A DNA stretch of 64,000 nucleotides from Chlorobiales bacterium Clorobi_01 (GCA_001602925.1 LUZT01000005.1:1-64000); one strand, 5' to 3'. Positions 44,470-54,384 are shown, counted from the stretch's first letter. Notes: generated from the letters alone by a model not told the origin. Numbers and translations: made by a program.

Positions 44470-45462
44470 ATGAACGGAAGCGATACGCTCAATCCTGAAC
44501 TGCAACTGAACATCGACGAAAAGCTGCATCAGTCGGGGATCAGCCAGTCCAGGCAGAAAATCATCCAGCAGGCCCTTGAAAATGTCAACCGGCCTGGATT
44601 CCGTATCGAGCCCTCCGCGATTCTTCCGCTCATGAAGCCTGTCACCTGGTTCCCCCCAATGTGGGCCTTCGCCTGTGGCGTGGTCTCCACGGGCGAAAGC
44701 GTCACGGACAACATCTCGATCCTGGTTAGAGGCGTGATCCTCGCCGGGCCACTGATGTGCGCCATGTCGCAGACAATGAACGACTATTTCGACCGCGAGG
44801 TCGATGCGATCAACGAACCCGAGCGGCCGATTCCGTCTGGCAAAATCTCCAAACAGGCAAGCTGGCTCATCACCTTCGGGCTTATTCTTACCGGTTTTGC
44901 AGTCGCCCTGTCGATTCATCCCTATGTGATGGCCATCGCCTTTGTCGGCGTCCTGATGTCGCATGCCTACTCCGGCCCGCCCATCCGGGCCAAGCGCAAC
45001 GGCTGGTTCGGCAATCTGATTGTCGGCCTGGCTTACGAGGGCGTGGCCTGGCTTACCGGCAGCTTTGCGATCACGCAGGGCGTGCCGTCGAAGGAGTCCA
45101 TCGCCCTTGCCATTATCTTCTCGCTCGGCGCGCACGGCATCATGACGCTCAACGATTTCAAATCAGTCGTCGGCGACAAAATCCGCAAGGTTGCCTCGAT
45201 TCCGGTGCAGCTTGGCGAAAAGAACGCGGCCATCCTCGCCTCGGCAGTCATGGACATTGCGCAGATCGCGGCCATCGCCATTCTTGTCGCTAAAGGCTCC
45301 ACAATCCCGACCGCCATCGCAGTGACGTTGCTGATTGCCCAGCTCCCGATGCAGAAAATTCTCATCGACCACCCCGCAGAAAAAGCGGTCTGGTACAACG
45401 CCTTCGGCACGCTTCTTTACGTGCTCTCGATGATGGTCTGCGCGGTCGGCATAAGGCCGTAA
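44470..45462 (+). CDS. bchG: bacteriochlorophyll/chlorophyll synthase (prenyltransferase)
   Basis: A 330-residue integral-membrane UbiA-superfamily prenyltransferase that esterifies (bacterio)chlorophyllide with a polyprenyl diphosphate. The first Asp-rich motif is NDYFDREVDAINEPERPIPS and the second is TLNDFKSVVGDKIRKVASIP; several hydrophobic helices lie between. The sequence is of the BchG/ChlG type rather than the more divergent BChl c synthase (BchK), by recall. An N-terminal soluble extension of about 50 residues precedes the first helix. This is the clearest sign that the host is phototrophic. A perfect hairpin follows the gene. Confidence 0.92.
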   Translation: MNGSDTLNPELQLNIDEKLHQSGISQSRQKIIQQALENVNRPGFRIEPSAILPLMKPVTWFPPMWAFACGVVSTGESVTDNISILVRGVILAGPLMCAMSQTMNDYFDREVDAINEPERPIPSGKISKQASWLITFGLILTGFAVALSIHPYVMAIAFVGVLMSHAYSGPPIRAKRNGWFGNLIVGLAYEGVAWLTGSFAITQGVPSKESIALAIIFSLGAHGIMTLNDFKSVVGDKIRKVASIPVQLGEKNAAILASAVMDIAQIAAIAILVAKGSTIPTAIAVTLLIAQLPMQKILIDHPAEKAVWYNAFGTLLYVLSMMVCAVGIRP

Positions 45463-45480
45463 CCCGTAAGCTCTCGCTAT

Positions 45481-45507
45481 TCAGTCAGATCGGCCTGATC
45501 TGACTGA
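45481..45507 (+). terminator. 11-bp hairpin after the chlorophyll synthase, no U-tract
   Basis: TCAGTCAGATC at 45481-45491 pairs perfectly with GATCTGACTGA at 45497-45507 around GGCCT. It begins 19 bases after the stop. No T-run follows directly, so termination would be non-canonical. Confidence 0.6.
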
Positions 45508-45605
45508 TCTGTCCGATTCTTTACCCCGCAGCATGAAAAGCGTTTCGTTTTCTCCTCATTATTGCTTATACTCGGTATCATTTTTTAACGCCAATCGATC
45601 CTATC

Positions 45606-45824
45606 ATGTCCAAAGTTTGCGTGCTGACCGGAAAAAGGCCGAAATACGGCAATAACGTTTCCCATGCCAATAACCACACCCGCACCCGTTTCGAACCGAA
45701 CCTGCATACCAAGAGAATCTGGATCGAGGAAGAAAAACGCTGGGTCAAGGTTCGCCTGACCGCCAAGGCGATGAAGATCATGTCCAAGACCGGCACCGCC
45801 GAGTTGGCCAAGCTTCTGAAGTAA
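45606..45824 (+). CDS. rpmB: 50S ribosomal protein L28
   Basis: A 72-residue ribosomal protein starting [20 protein letters not shown], the L28 signature, with [20 protein letters not shown]. It has two cysteines fewer than zinc-binding L28 forms (only C5 is present). It is closely followed by a terminator that ends next to the rnhA start. Confidence 0.96.
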   Translation: MSKVCVLTGKRPKYGNNVSHANNHTRTRFEPNLHTKRIWIEEEKRWVKVRLTAKAMKIMSKTGTAELAKLLK

Positions 45825-45862
45825 GCATCGCAAAAAGCGAAGTTTTCCAATTCCCATTTGAC

Positions 45863-45892
45863 AAGGCTCTTCCGCAGGTTGAGCCTTTTTTT
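45863..45892 (+). terminator. rho-independent terminator after rpmB
   Basis: AAGGCTC at 45863-45869 pairs with GAGCCTT at 45881-45887, followed by TTTTT to 45892. Only four bases separate the T-run from the rnhA ATG at 45897. Confidence 0.85.
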
Positions 45893-45896
45893 ATCC

Positions 45897-46337
45897 ATGG
45901 AAAAAACGATCACACTCTATACCGACGGCGCATGCAGCGGCAATCCGGGCAAGGGCGGCTGGGGCGCGCTGCTCATGTACGGCAGCAGCCGGAAGGAGAT
46001 TTCAGGGTACGATCCGGCCACAACCAACAACCGCATGGAGCTGATGGCGGCCATCAAGGGGCTTGAGGCGCTCAAGGAGCCTTGCCGGGTGCAGCTCTAT
46101 AGCGATTCAGCATATCTGGTCAACGCGATGAACGAAGGGTGGTTGAAACGCTGGGTAAAAAACGGCTGGAAAACCGCTGCAAAGAAACCGGTGGAGAACA
46201 TCGACCTCTGGCAGGAAATCCTGAAGTTGACTACATTACACCGCGTCACCTTTCACAAAGTCAAAGGCCACAGCGATAACCCGTACAACAACCGTTGCGA
46301 CGAACTGGCCCGGCTTGCCATCAAGGAAAACTCCTAA
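45897..46337 (+). CDS. rnhA: ribonuclease HI
   Basis: A 146-residue enzyme that cuts RNA in RNA-DNA hybrids. The four catalytic acids are visible: LYTDGACSGNPGKGGWG (Asp), NNRMELMAAIKGLEAL (Glu), LYSDSAYLVNAMNEGW (Asp) and NNRCDELARLA (Asp). The ATG at 45897 (MEKTITLY) is the family start; the frame extends to a TTG at 45858 through the terminator. No good ribosome-binding site precedes the ATG because the terminator's T-run lies there. Confidence 0.95.
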   Translation: MEKTITLYTDGACSGNPGKGGWGALLMYGSSRKEISGYDPATTNNRMELMAAIKGLEALKEPCRVQLYSDSAYLVNAMNEGWLKRWVKNGWKTAAKKPVENIDLWQEILKLTTLHRVTFHKVKGHSDNPYNNRCDELARLAIKENS

Positions 46338-46350
46338 CCTGTCCCGACCC

Positions 46351-47391
46351 ATGAGCGGCAACGAGTCCATGCCCGCGACACCTGAAATGCTGGCCCCAAA
46401 AAAGAAAGGCCCAAAGGTCATCGCCACGCTGTTTGTCATCTTCGTAATCATCGCCGCAGCTGGCTGGCTCTGGATCAACTGGAAGAAACCGCGAGTCTCG
46501 CCCGAGCCGCTCTCGCCGGAACTCACCACGATCATCCAGAATATGCCAGGCATCTCCGACGCCATGATCTATGTCGGCCTGAAGGATATTCGCGAGAGCA
46601 AGTTCTGGAACGAGGCCGTGCCGGATTCGATCAAGAACAGCCCGCTCCTCAGTCTCGGAAAAAGAACCGACAGCCTGATGAAGGCTGGCGGCATCAACCT
46701 CACGAACGATCTTGACACGCTGCTCGTCGGATTCCAGCGTTCGGGAAGAAAACAGCAGAACTATATCGGCATTGCCTGCGGTCCGGTCGCCCGCAAAGCG
46801 CAGGCCTCATTCCTCAAATCAGCAAGTCTGCAAACCGCGGAGGTCGCCGGTCGGCAGGCGTATGAAATCGACAGCACGCTCTGGGTCAGCCCGATGGGCA
46901 CGAACCGGCTGGCCATCGCTAGCAGCAGCGACATGCTGGAAAAATTCTTCAAGCCATCCGGCCATCTGTTCGAGCGCGATTCAACGACAGCTTCGCTGAT
47001 CCGCAAAACCCCCTACAAATCGCATGTCTGGTTCGCCCTCGCCTCACCGCAGTGGACGGCAGGCGCGCTACAAAGCATCACCTCTCAGAATCGCGACGTC
47101 AAGTCGGTCGGCAATCTGAACCGTTTGCAGCAGATTTCAATGTCGGTGAAGTTTGACGACAATGGGCTCAAGGGGCAATCCGAGTGGGTTTACAAGGATC
47201 GCCAGGCAGCGTTCTTCGCGTCAACCTTCCTGTGGGGCGCTATCGAGCTGTCGAGCATCTCCGGCACGAGAACCTCGGAATCGACCAAGGAGCTGCTCAG
47301 GCACCTCAAGGTGAGCCAGAACCTCGAATCGGTCATCGTCACGGCTGACCTGCCGGAGACCATCTTCAAGAAAAGCGGCAAAAAGGAGTGA
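46351..47391 (+). CDS. single-pass membrane protein of unknown function
   Basis: A 346-residue protein I do not recognise. A short lysine-rich N-terminus (KKKGPK) is followed by one membrane helix at about residues 25-45 (VIATLFVIFVIIAAAGWLWI). A large domain of about 300 residues, probably periplasmic, follows, with repeated patterns of a strand-rich fold (ISDAMIYVGLKDIRESKFWN, IAIASSSDMLEKFF-like segments, SLTMSVKF-type strands). No cysteine cluster or catalytic motif stands out. It begins 13 bases after rnhA and may be co-transcribed with it. It converges with tilS. Possibly lineage-specific. Confidence 0.6.
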   Translation: MSGNESMPATPEMLAPKKKGPKVIATLFVIFVIIAAAGWLWINWKKPRVSPEPLSPELTTIIQNMPGISDAMIYVGLKDIRESKFWNEAVPDSIKNSPLLSLGKRTDSLMKAGGINLTNDLDTLLVGFQRSGRKQQNYIGIACGPVARKAQASFLKSASLQTAEVAGRQAYEIDSTLWVSPMGTNRLAIASSSDMLEKFFKPSGHLFERDSTTASLIRKTPYKSHVWFALASPQWTAGALQSITSQNRDVKSVGNLNRLQQISMSVKFDDNGLKGQSEWVYKDRQAAFFASTFLWGAIELSSISGTRTSESTKELLRHLKVSQNLESVIVTADLPETIFKKSGKKE

Positions 47392-47396
47392 GCACG

Positions 47397-48452
47397 TTAC
47401 CGGTGATCTGACGGATTACCGGTTTGCCGGAATCGCAGGAATCCATCCTGCAGAACCACCTCGACGCCCGCGCCAGCCGGAACGCTCCGGCCCGCCTGAT
47501 TGTCGAGCAGCCCCGCAATTCTGTTCAAGACATTGCTGCCCACCGAAAGCCCCTGTAACTTCAAGGCCCGCTTCAGAATCTCTTTTCGCTCGAACATCGA
47601 TAGTTGCCGCATCGTACCGACGTGCAGCTTGCCACCTGCAAGGTCGAGGCCTGGATGCGCTTCGAGCAGGCGCGAGATGTGGAGATTGATGAACTCTTCG
47701 AGCTCGCCCGCATGTTCTGAAATACGTTGCAGCGACGGCATGAGCTTGTACCCAAAGCGCTCCTCGATCACCGGAATCACCCGGTTCCGGATGAAATTGC
47801 GGTCATGCTCGATGCCTTCGTTGGTGTGGTCGATTCTCCAGCCAATCCCCTTCTCTTCGAGATAGTCCACGATCTCCTTCCGGGTGAAGGGCAACAGCGG
47901 CCTGATAACCTTGCCATGCTCCCCCCTGATTCCCCGGAGGCCGGAAAGTGAGGCCCCACGAAAGAGATTGAAGAGCACGGTCTCGGCATTGTCATCGCTG
48001 TGGTGCCCGGTGGCGATCCGGGTATAACTGGCCTCGCGGCAAAGTTCCTCGAAAAAATCGTAGCGCAGCAAGCGAGCCGTCTCCTCGATTGACTTTTTCC
48101 ACGACAAGGCAACAGCGTTCGTATCGAATCGCCGAACATGAAAGTCGATGCCAAGCTCGGCGCACGCGTCGCGGACGAACGATTCGTCGGCATCACTCGC
48201 ATCCCCACGCAGCATGAAATTGCAATGCGCCACGCCGAGATGGAGATGCAACACCGGGGCGACCGCCGCAAACAGATGCAGCAGCGCCATCGAGTCCGGG
48301 CCGCCGGAAACGGCCAGCAGCACCGCGTCGCCGTTCGCGACAAGCTTCTGCCGATGAATGTTTTCAAGAAATTTTTTCTCGGTCTTGTTCACTGAATCGT
48401 TTGTCAATTTGCTCGATGAGGAATTGGCGCTCGATGCGGCACTCCCGGCCAT
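47397..48452 (-). CDS. tilS: tRNA(Ile)-lysidine synthetase
   Basis: A 351-residue enzyme that modifies the CAU anticodon of a minor isoleucine tRNA. The ATP pyrophosphatase P-loop is LLAVSGGPDSMALLHLF; HCNFMLRGDASDADESFVRD and ATGHHSDDNAETVLFNLFRG are further family motifs, as is IDHTNEGIEHDRNFIRNRVI. The first 20 residues (serine-rich) are not typical, so translation may start later, for example at an in-frame GTG around residue 22. It converges with the membrane protein gene and is divergent from psd. Confidence 0.94.
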   Translation of the reverse strand: MAGSAASSANSSSSKLTNDSVNKTEKKFLENIHRQKLVANGDAVLLAVSGGPDSMALLHLFAAVAPVLHLHLGVAHCNFMLRGDASDADESFVRDACAELGIDFHVRRFDTNAVALSWKKSIEETARLLRYDFFEELCREASYTRIATGHHSDDNAETVLFNLFRGASLSGLRGIRGEHGKVIRPLLPFTRKEIVDYLEEKGIGWRIDHTNEGIEHDRNFIRNRVIPVIEERFGYKLMPSLQRISEHAGELEEFINLHISRLLEAHPGLDLAGGKLHVGTMRQLSMFERKEILKRALKLQGLSVGSNVLNRIAGLLDNQAGRSVPAGAGVEVVLQDGFLRFRQTGNPSDHR

Positions 48453-48580
48453 CGCAGAGCATCATAATATCTACGCTCGGCCGTTTTTGCAATCCCGACA
48501 ACGGACTGCTGACCGGGTGCAATGATGGTAAATAAGACAAATTTGGCTATCATGAAGCCTGAAATCAGGATTATAAGCTC

Positions 48581-49231
48581 ATGCGCATTGCACCATACGG
48601 AACCGGCAGCGTCGTCAAAACCGCCATTTTCTGCTTCGTCATTTTCATCATAGCTCTTTTTCTACCGCAACCCGGAGGCGTGATTCTTGCCGCCGCGGCG
48701 CTCGGTTTTCTGCTGTTCACACTTTATTTCTATCGCGATCCCGAACGCAAAATTCCTGACGGAAAAGGCCTCTTCATCGCTCCCGCCGACGGAAAAATCG
48801 TGCTGAAACAAACGCTCGACCACCCGGTTACCGGGCCGGGATCAACCCTCATCAGCATCTTCATGTCGCCCTTCAACGTCCACGTGAACCGGATTCCCGT
48901 CGATGGTCTGGTGCGCGATCTGCGCTACCATGAGGGCAAATTTCTGATGGCCTTCGACCATCGCAGTATGACAGACAACGAGCGAATGGAGATCACACTC
49001 GACACCGCCGCTGGCCCCCTCTGGTTCTGCCAGGTTTCGGGATTCGTTGCCCGCAGGATCGTCTGCGATCTTGAAGCTGGTCAGAAGGTGACCTCCGGCA
49101 AACGTTTCGGCATGATAAAGCTCGGATCGAGAGTTGACATTGTCCTCCCTTCCTCGATGCAGATCAAGGTTGCAGAGGGAATGACAACCACCGCAGGCGA
49201 AACGGTTTTAGGCCAGGCCGGAGGTTTTTGA
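48581..49231 (+). CDS. psd: phosphatidylserine decarboxylase (short, type II)
   Basis: A 216-residue precursor that makes phosphatidylethanolamine at the inner membrane. One or two helices at residues about 12-48 anchor it (TAIFCFVIFIIALFLPQPGG). FIAPADGKIVLKQ, FMSPFNVHVNRIPVDG and the self-cleavage site MIKLGSRVDIVLP (LGS; the Ser becomes the pyruvoyl group) are visible. The short form suits the archaetidylserine/phosphatidylserine decarboxylase subgroup. It is a single gene, 147 bases before tatA. Confidence 0.93.
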   Translation: MRIAPYGTGSVVKTAIFCFVIFIIALFLPQPGGVILAAAALGFLLFTLYFYRDPERKIPDGKGLFIAPADGKIVLKQTLDHPVTGPGSTLISIFMSPFNVHVNRIPVDGLVRDLRYHEGKFLMAFDHRSMTDNERMEITLDTAAGPLWFCQVSGFVARRIVCDLEAGQKVTSGKRFGMIKLGSRVDIVLPSSMQIKVAEGMTTTAGETVLGQAGGF

Positions 49232-49378
49232 TCGAAAACTTTTTGGTTTCAAGACCTTCTTTGTTAAGTTTTCATTGCAATAACACGCAGTCTACCAGCG
49301 CCATGAAACAGTAATCGCTCAATTGCAGCGCAATCGTTTCAAGACGCATCTATTTGTACACTTTCCGGAGATACATCC

Positions 49379-49582
49379 ATGTTCGGTTTAGGCGGCCAGG
49401 AACTCGTTCTCATTTTGCTCATCGTCCTTCTCCTGTTCGGCGCTCAGAAGCTGCCCGAACTGGCCAAAGGACTCGGCAAGGGTATCAAGGAGTTCAAAAA
49501 AGCTCAGAATGAAATAGAAGAAGAGTTTAACAAAGCGACAGACGATTCTTCCAGCAAAGAGAAAAAGGAGACCAAGGCCTGA
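49379..49582 (+). CDS. tatA: twin-arginine translocase subunit TatA
   Basis: A 67-residue protein of normal length. An N-terminal membrane helix ([20 protein letters not shown]) is followed by the hinge and amphipathic helix ([20 protein letters not shown]) and a charged tail. TatA forms the pore for folded proteins exported with TatC. No tatC or tatB lies nearby, so the rest of the system is elsewhere. A terminator follows about 100 bases later. Confidence 0.95.
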   Translation: MFGLGGQELVLILLIVLLLFGAQKLPELAKGLGKGIKEFKKAQNEIEEEFNKATDDSSSKEKKETKA

Positions 49583-49680
49583 GGCCTTCCCCTGTTCACC
49601 TGTACCCAAGTCAATCCCGCGTTGTCGACGCGATGAATCAGCATTGACAGCAGACCGGGACAGATTGATCCAGTAAAAAC

Positions 49681-49703
49681 GAAAAGCCCTTCAAGGGCTT
49701 TTC
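49681..49703. terminator. hairpin terminator after tatA
   Basis: GAAAAGCCCT at 49681-49690 pairs with AGGGCTTTTC at 49694-49703 around TCA, a perfect 10-bp stem with a short T-tract inside the 3' arm. It is symmetrical and may work in both directions. Confidence 0.75.
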
Positions 49704-50130
49704 GTGAGTCAGGTACTCCCGGATATAGCCTCAAAAACGGCCATGCCGATCTATCATAACTGACAGCAAGATGCACCCCATCCATCTTACTGTCGTCTTT
49801 TTCCTGCTGGTTGCTACGTGTGTGACCAATAGCGGAAACAAGAGGCTTTGCGGAGACATTCTTGCGGCAGGAAGACCGTATTGAAATGAATGCTGTTTGA
49901 TCCGTTCTGCGAAGATCCAGCGGCGACCCGCCTGATTTCGTAAAACCCTACAGCCCAAACACGACGCCCGCTGATCTGAGCTGGCCACATTCTACTCTTA
50001 CCTGTAAGGCTCACCCGAGGCACGCACTGAAGTACTGGCGCGGTAACGGCATGCCGCATTTTTCAAACACGCTTTTTTAGCGTTATCTTTGAAGCTGTCA
50101 GCCCGCCGAACCCACATAACGCTCCGTCTC
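49704..50130. other. gap between tatA terminator and recN
   Basis: No convincing gene lies in these 427 bases. The only candidate is a 37-codon reading frame at 49771-49884 (plus strand) with a hydrophobic start (VVFFLLVATC) like a short exported or lipoprotein-type peptide; its ribosome-binding site is poor. No tRNA or known RNA fold was recognised. Confidence 0.4.
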
Positions 50131-51837
50131 ATGCTCAAAAGCCTCTACGTCAGGGATTTCGCGCTTATCGACGAACTTTCGGTCAGTTTCGCACCGGGCC
50201 TGACCATTATCACCGGCGAGACCGGCGCGGGCAAGTCGATTCTGATGGGTGCGCTGAACATGGTGCTTGGCGAGCGGGCAAGCGCGGAGGTGGTGCGAGC
50301 CGGGGCGCGAAAGGCGGTGATCGAGGCGGTTTTCGGCGGCGAGCACTACGAGAACATCGGCGAAATGCTCGACGAGGAACAGATCGAACGTACACCGGAG
50401 CTGATTCTGCGGCGCGACATTTCCGCGACGGGCCAGTCGCGCTGCTTCATCAACGACACGCCCTGCACGGTTTCGCTGCTCAAACGTGCCGGGCAGCAGC
50501 TCGTCGATCTGCACGGCCAGCACGACCACCAGCTCCTCCTGCACACCGAAACCCATGCCGGAATGCTCGACGGCTTCGGTCTTTTGCACGCCGAGACCGC
50601 GCAGTACCGGAACACCCTCGAAGAGTACCGCAAGCTGCGCCGCGAGCTGCAAAGCCTCACCGAACGAGCCGATGCGCTCCGCGAAAAGCGAGACTTCATA
50701 GACTACCAGTACAGGGAGCTCGACGCGGCGGTTCTCGTCGAAGGCGAGGAGCGCTCGATTGACGAGGAGATCAACCTGCTCGAAAACGCTGAAACGCTTT
50801 TCAGCCTCGGCACGGAGTTGGGCGAGCACCTCTACGAATCGGAAAGCTCAGCCTACACGGCACTCTCTTCGGCGGTGCATCTGCTCGAAAAGCTCAACGC
50901 AATCGACAAGAGTTTCGAGCCATGGCTTGAAGAGCTGCGCGGCGCAACGGCCACGGTCGAGGAGCTGAACCGCTTCGCTGGAAGCTACACCGGCGGCATC
51001 GAATTCAACAGCGACCGCCTCGAAGAGTTGCGCGAGCGGCAGATGCTCTTGCAACGTCTTGCCAAAAAGCACGGCAAAAGCATCGACGAACTGATCACCC
51101 TCCGGGACCAGCTTTCCGAAGAGCTGTCGCTCGAAGAGAATCTGGCGGGCGAGCTGGCGGCCATCGAAGCCGATATTCGCAAGGCGCGAACGGCGCTCTC
51201 CGCATCAGCGAACACGCTCTCGGAGCATCGTCATGAAGCCGCCGGGCGACTCGAACAGGAGATCATGACAGGCCTCGCGACGCTCGGCATTCCGCACAGT
51301 ACCTTCGAGGTGCGCTTCACCCGCGAAGCCGCTCCGGACGGCGACATCGAGATCGACGGCGCACGCTACCGGGCGTTCGACAATGGCTGCGACCGTGTCG
51401 AGTTCATGATTTCGACCAACCTCGGTGAATCGCCGAAGCCGCTGGCGAAGGTGGCCTCCGGCGGGGAAATCTCCCGCGTCATGCTCGCCATGAAAAGCGC
51501 GCTCGCCCGCTCGGCAGAACTGCCAATCCTCGTCTTCGACGAGATCGACACCGGTATAAGCGGCAAGGTAGCGCAATCAGTCGGCTTCAGCCTCAAGCGC
51601 CTCTCGCGGATGCACCAGATCATGGCCATCACCCACCTCCCCCAGATCGCCGCGATGGGCGACCTGCACCTCGCTGTCGTCAAACGCATCGAAGCCGACC
51701 GCACCCTCACCGGCGTCGCCCCGCTCGATGAGAACGAACACGTACGCGAAGTAGCCCGCCTTTTCAGCGGTGCAGAGATCACCGAAACCTCCCTTCAACT
51801 CGCCGAAGAGCTGATCGAAACCGGGAAATCAGCCTGA
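50131..51837 (+). CDS. recN: DNA repair protein RecN
   Basis: A 568-residue SMC-like ATPase for double-strand-break repair. The N-terminal half has the Walker A loop IITGETGAGKSILMGALNMV, the centre is a long coiled coil (about residues 150-370), and the C-terminal half has the ABC signature ASGGEISRVMLAMKSA and Walker B LPILVFDEIDTGISG. I chose the ATG at 50131 (MLKSLYVRDFALID), the usual start; a TTG at 50089 would add 14 atypical residues. It is a single gene. Confidence 0.95.
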   Translation: MLKSLYVRDFALIDELSVSFAPGLTIITGETGAGKSILMGALNMVLGERASAEVVRAGARKAVIEAVFGGEHYENIGEMLDEEQIERTPELILRRDISATGQSRCFINDTPCTVSLLKRAGQQLVDLHGQHDHQLLLHTETHAGMLDGFGLLHAETAQYRNTLEEYRKLRRELQSLTERADALREKRDFIDYQYRELDAAVLVEGEERSIDEEINLLENAETLFSLGTELGEHLYESESSAYTALSSAVHLLEKLNAIDKSFEPWLEELRGATATVEELNRFAGSYTGGIEFNSDRLEELRERQMLLQRLAKKHGKSIDELITLRDQLSEELSLEENLAGELAAIEADIRKARTALSASANTLSEHRHEAAGRLEQEIMTGLATLGIPHSTFEVRFTREAAPDGDIEIDGARYRAFDNGCDRVEFMISTNLGESPKPLAKVASGGEISRVMLAMKSALARSAELPILVFDEIDTGISGKVAQSVGFSLKRLSRMHQIMAITHLPQIAAMGDLHLAVVKRIEADRTLTGVAPLDENEHVREVARLFSGAEITETSLQLAEELIETGKSA

Positions 51838-52058
51838 CCGGAAAGAATCTCAATAGCCCCTGAACTTGAAGATGCAGGAGCTGACCATCAGACTTGCTTC
51901 AGAAAATTGCTCAAGAGCGGCCCGGTGAACTCATTTTTTTATAAATGCATCTCATTGGCTACATTCCTAACAACACAAAGGCTGAAAAACCTGCGCTCCC
52001 GACCCGATGTCTTCTGAACGCCTGACAGCCTTAATCACTTTAGATTCAAGCAGTTCTC

Positions 52059-52949
52059 ATGTCCAATCGCCTTATTTCAGGTTCAGCCGTAGCCCTTGTC
52101 ACTCCGTTTCACCAAGACGGATCGATCGATTTCGAAGCCATGCGGCGGCTGGTGCGGTTCCATCGCGAAGCCGGAACCGACATCGTTCTTCCCTGCGGCA
52201 CCACCGGCGAGTCGCCGACTCTCACGAATGAGGAGGAGGCGGAGATCATCCGCGTCGTCTGCGAGGAGGCTGGCGAGTCGATGATGGTCGCCGCCGGCGC
52301 AGGCAACAATGACACCCGGCACGCGGTCGAGCTGGCGCGCAACGCCGAAAAGGCCGGGGCACAGGCCATCCTTTCGGTCGCACCATACTACAACAAACCT
52401 TCGCAGGAGGGGTACTACCAGCACTTCCGCCACGTGGCCGAAGCGGTTTCGATTCCGGTGATCATCTACAACGTGCCGGGGCGCACGGGCAGCAACGTGA
52501 GCGCCCAGACGATTCTGCGGCTGGCGCGGGACATCGAGAACGTGCTCGCCGTCAAGGAGGCGTCGGATAACTTCGAGCAGATCATGACGCTCATCGACGA
52601 GCGCCCGGAGAACTTCTCGGTGATGACCGGCGAGGATGGGCTGATGCTGCCCTTCATGGCGCTCGGCGGCGACGGCGTGATTTCGGTGGCGGCCAACCAG
52701 GTACCGAAGGTGGTCAAGGGGCTGATCGACGCCATGAAGGCGGGCAACCTCGAAGAGGCCCGCGCCATCAACCGCAAGTACCGCAAGCTGTTCAGACTGA
52801 ACTTCATCGAGAGCAACCCCGTGCCGGTCAAGTACGCGCTCTCGCTGATGGGCATGATCGAAGAGGTCTATCGCCTGCCGCTCGTGCCAATGGCCGACGC
52901 CAACAAGGCGATTCTACGGGCGGAGCTGGAGAAGCTCGGCCTGGTATGA
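52059..52949 (+). CDS. dapA: 4-hydroxy-tetrahydrodipicolinate synthase
   Basis: A 296-residue TIM-barrel aldolase that starts the lysine/diaminopimelate branch by condensing pyruvate with aspartate semialdehyde. [16 protein letters not shown] is the substrate-binding loop, [16 protein letters not shown] carries the catalytic Tyr, and [14 protein letters not shown] carries the Schiff-base Lys. Length is normal. A bidirectional terminator separates it from gcvPA. Confidence 0.96.
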   Translation: MSNRLISGSAVALVTPFHQDGSIDFEAMRRLVRFHREAGTDIVLPCGTTGESPTLTNEEEAEIIRVVCEEAGESMMVAAGAGNNDTRHAVELARNAEKAGAQAILSVAPYYNKPSQEGYYQHFRHVAEAVSIPVIIYNVPGRTGSNVSAQTILRLARDIENVLAVKEASDNFEQIMTLIDERPENFSVMTGEDGLMLPFMALGGDGVISVAANQVPKVVKGLIDAMKAGNLEEARAINRKYRKLFRLNFIESNPVPVKYALSLMGMIEEVYRLPLVPMADANKAILRAELEKLGLV

Positions 52950-52970
52950 ACAAAAAATCGGTCTTCAAAC

Positions 52971-53001
52971 AAAAAAGCCACCTTTTTGGGTGGCTTTTTT
53001 T
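52971..53001. terminator. bidirectional terminator between dapA and gcvPA
   Basis: GCCACC at 52977-52982 pairs with GGTGGC at 52989-52994. An A-run (52971-52976) precedes and a T-run (52995-53001) follows, so it can stop transcription from both the dapA and the gcvPA side. Confidence 0.9.
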
Positions 53002-53020
53002 ATGCGATGCATGAAGCTTT

Positions 53021-54355
53021 TCAGCCGAGCGCGGCGAGTTCGCTGACGAAGCTGTCAAGTTCCTCTTTCGTGCGCTTCTCGGTGACGGCAACCAAGAGAC
53101 CATCTTCTCCCCATGCGGAAAGATCGACACCGGCGAACACTTTTTTCTCGAGCATCTTCTCGATGATCGTCGCCGAAGAAACGGGCGTTTCGACCACGAA
53201 TTCACGGAAAAAGGGTGCGCTGAACTTCATCGAGTAGCCGGGTAGTTCGGCGATGCGGTCAGCCAGATAGTGCGCTTTCTGCATCGAACGGTTGGCGACA
53301 TCCCGAATTCCCTCCTTTCCAAGCAGCGACAGGTGCACCACGGCCTGCAGAGCACAGAGCGCCTGATTGGAACAGATGTTCGAGGTGGCCTTTTCGCGGC
53401 GGATGTGCTGCTCGCGGGTCTGGAGCGTGAGGATGAAACCGTCCTCGCCATCCTTGTCTTTGGTCATGCCGACCAGACGACCCGGAATTTTGCGCACATG
53501 CGCCTGCTTGACGGTCAGAATGCCGAGATACGGCCCGCCGAAGCTCTGGGCGTTACCGACCGACTGACCCTCGCCGACGGCGATGTCAGCACCGTAATTA
53601 CCCGGCGCTTCGAGCACACCGAGCGAGACCGGATCGGCAGAGACGATGAAAAGCGCCCCGTTCTTTCTGGCAATTTCGCCGATCGCCTCGACCTCTTCGA
53701 GACAGCCGTAAAAGTTCGGCTGCTGCACGATCACCGCGGCGGTTTCGGAAGAAACCAGCGCTTCGAGCGCCTCGACGCTGCCGATGCCGTTCTCGATGCC
53801 GTTCTGCACGATAGGCCGGTCTCCGGCGGCCTCGAGATAGGTTTCGAGCACCTGGCTGGTGTAGGGATGCAGCTTGCCCGCCACCACGATGCCGTTGCGC
53901 CCGGTGACGTTCAGGGCGATCAGCGCCGCTTCGGCAAGCGCGCTCGCGCCGTCGTACATCGAGGCGTTGGCCACATCCATGCCGTAGAGGCGGCACATCA
54001 CGCTCTGGTATTCGTAGATCGCCTGCAGGGTACCCTGCGACACCTCGGCCTGGTAAGGCGTGTAGGCGGTGTAGAACTCGCTCCGGGAGGCAATGGTCTT
54101 GACCGCCGAAGGAATGAAATGGTCGTAAGCCCCCGCACCGAGGAAGCTCACGTGGTCACAGGTGGCGGCGTTGCCTGAGGCCATCTTTTCGAGCAGACTC
54201 TTCACCTCAGGCTCGCCCATGGCGGGAAAGAGGTCGAGCGCCTTTTTGAGGCGAATCTCTTCGGGAATGTCCGCGATCAGCGCCTCGAAATTCTCGACGC
54301 CGATTTCGCGCAGCATCTCGGCCCGCTCGGCGTCGGTATTGACAATGAAAGGCAT
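53021..54355 (-). CDS. gcvPA: glycine dehydrogenase (decarboxylating) subunit 1
   Basis: A 444-residue first subunit of the split P-protein of the glycine cleavage system. Segments such as [40 protein letters not shown] and [20 protein letters not shown] are characteristic of the GcvPA type. The PLP-lysine lies in the second subunit (GcvPB), which is not in this window. gcvH is directly upstream (29-base gap), so the two are co-transcribed. It produces CO2, NH3 and methylene-THF, or glycine in the reverse direction. Confidence 0.95.
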   Translation of the reverse strand: MPFIVNTDAERAEMLREIGVENFEALIADIPEEIRLKKALDLFPAMGEPEVKSLLEKMASGNAATCDHVSFLGAGAYDHFIPSAVKTIASRSEFYTAYTPYQAEVSQGTLQAIYEYQSVMCRLYGMDVANASMYDGASALAEAALIALNVTGRNGIVVAGKLHPYTSQVLETYLEAAGDRPIVQNGIENGIGSVEALEALVSSETAAVIVQQPNFYGCLEEVEAIGEIARKNGALFIVSADPVSLGVLEAPGNYGADIAVGEGQSVGNAQSFGGPYLGILTVKQAHVRKIPGRLVGMTKDKDGEDGFILTLQTREQHIRREKATSNICSNQALCALQAVVHLSLLGKEGIRDVANRSMQKAHYLADRIAELPGYSMKFSAPFFREFVVETPVSSATIIEKMLEKKVFAGVDLSAWGEDGLLVAVTEKRTKEELDSFVSELAALG

Positions 54356-54384
54356 GGTTGCGTATTGAAATTCAGTTGAAAATC

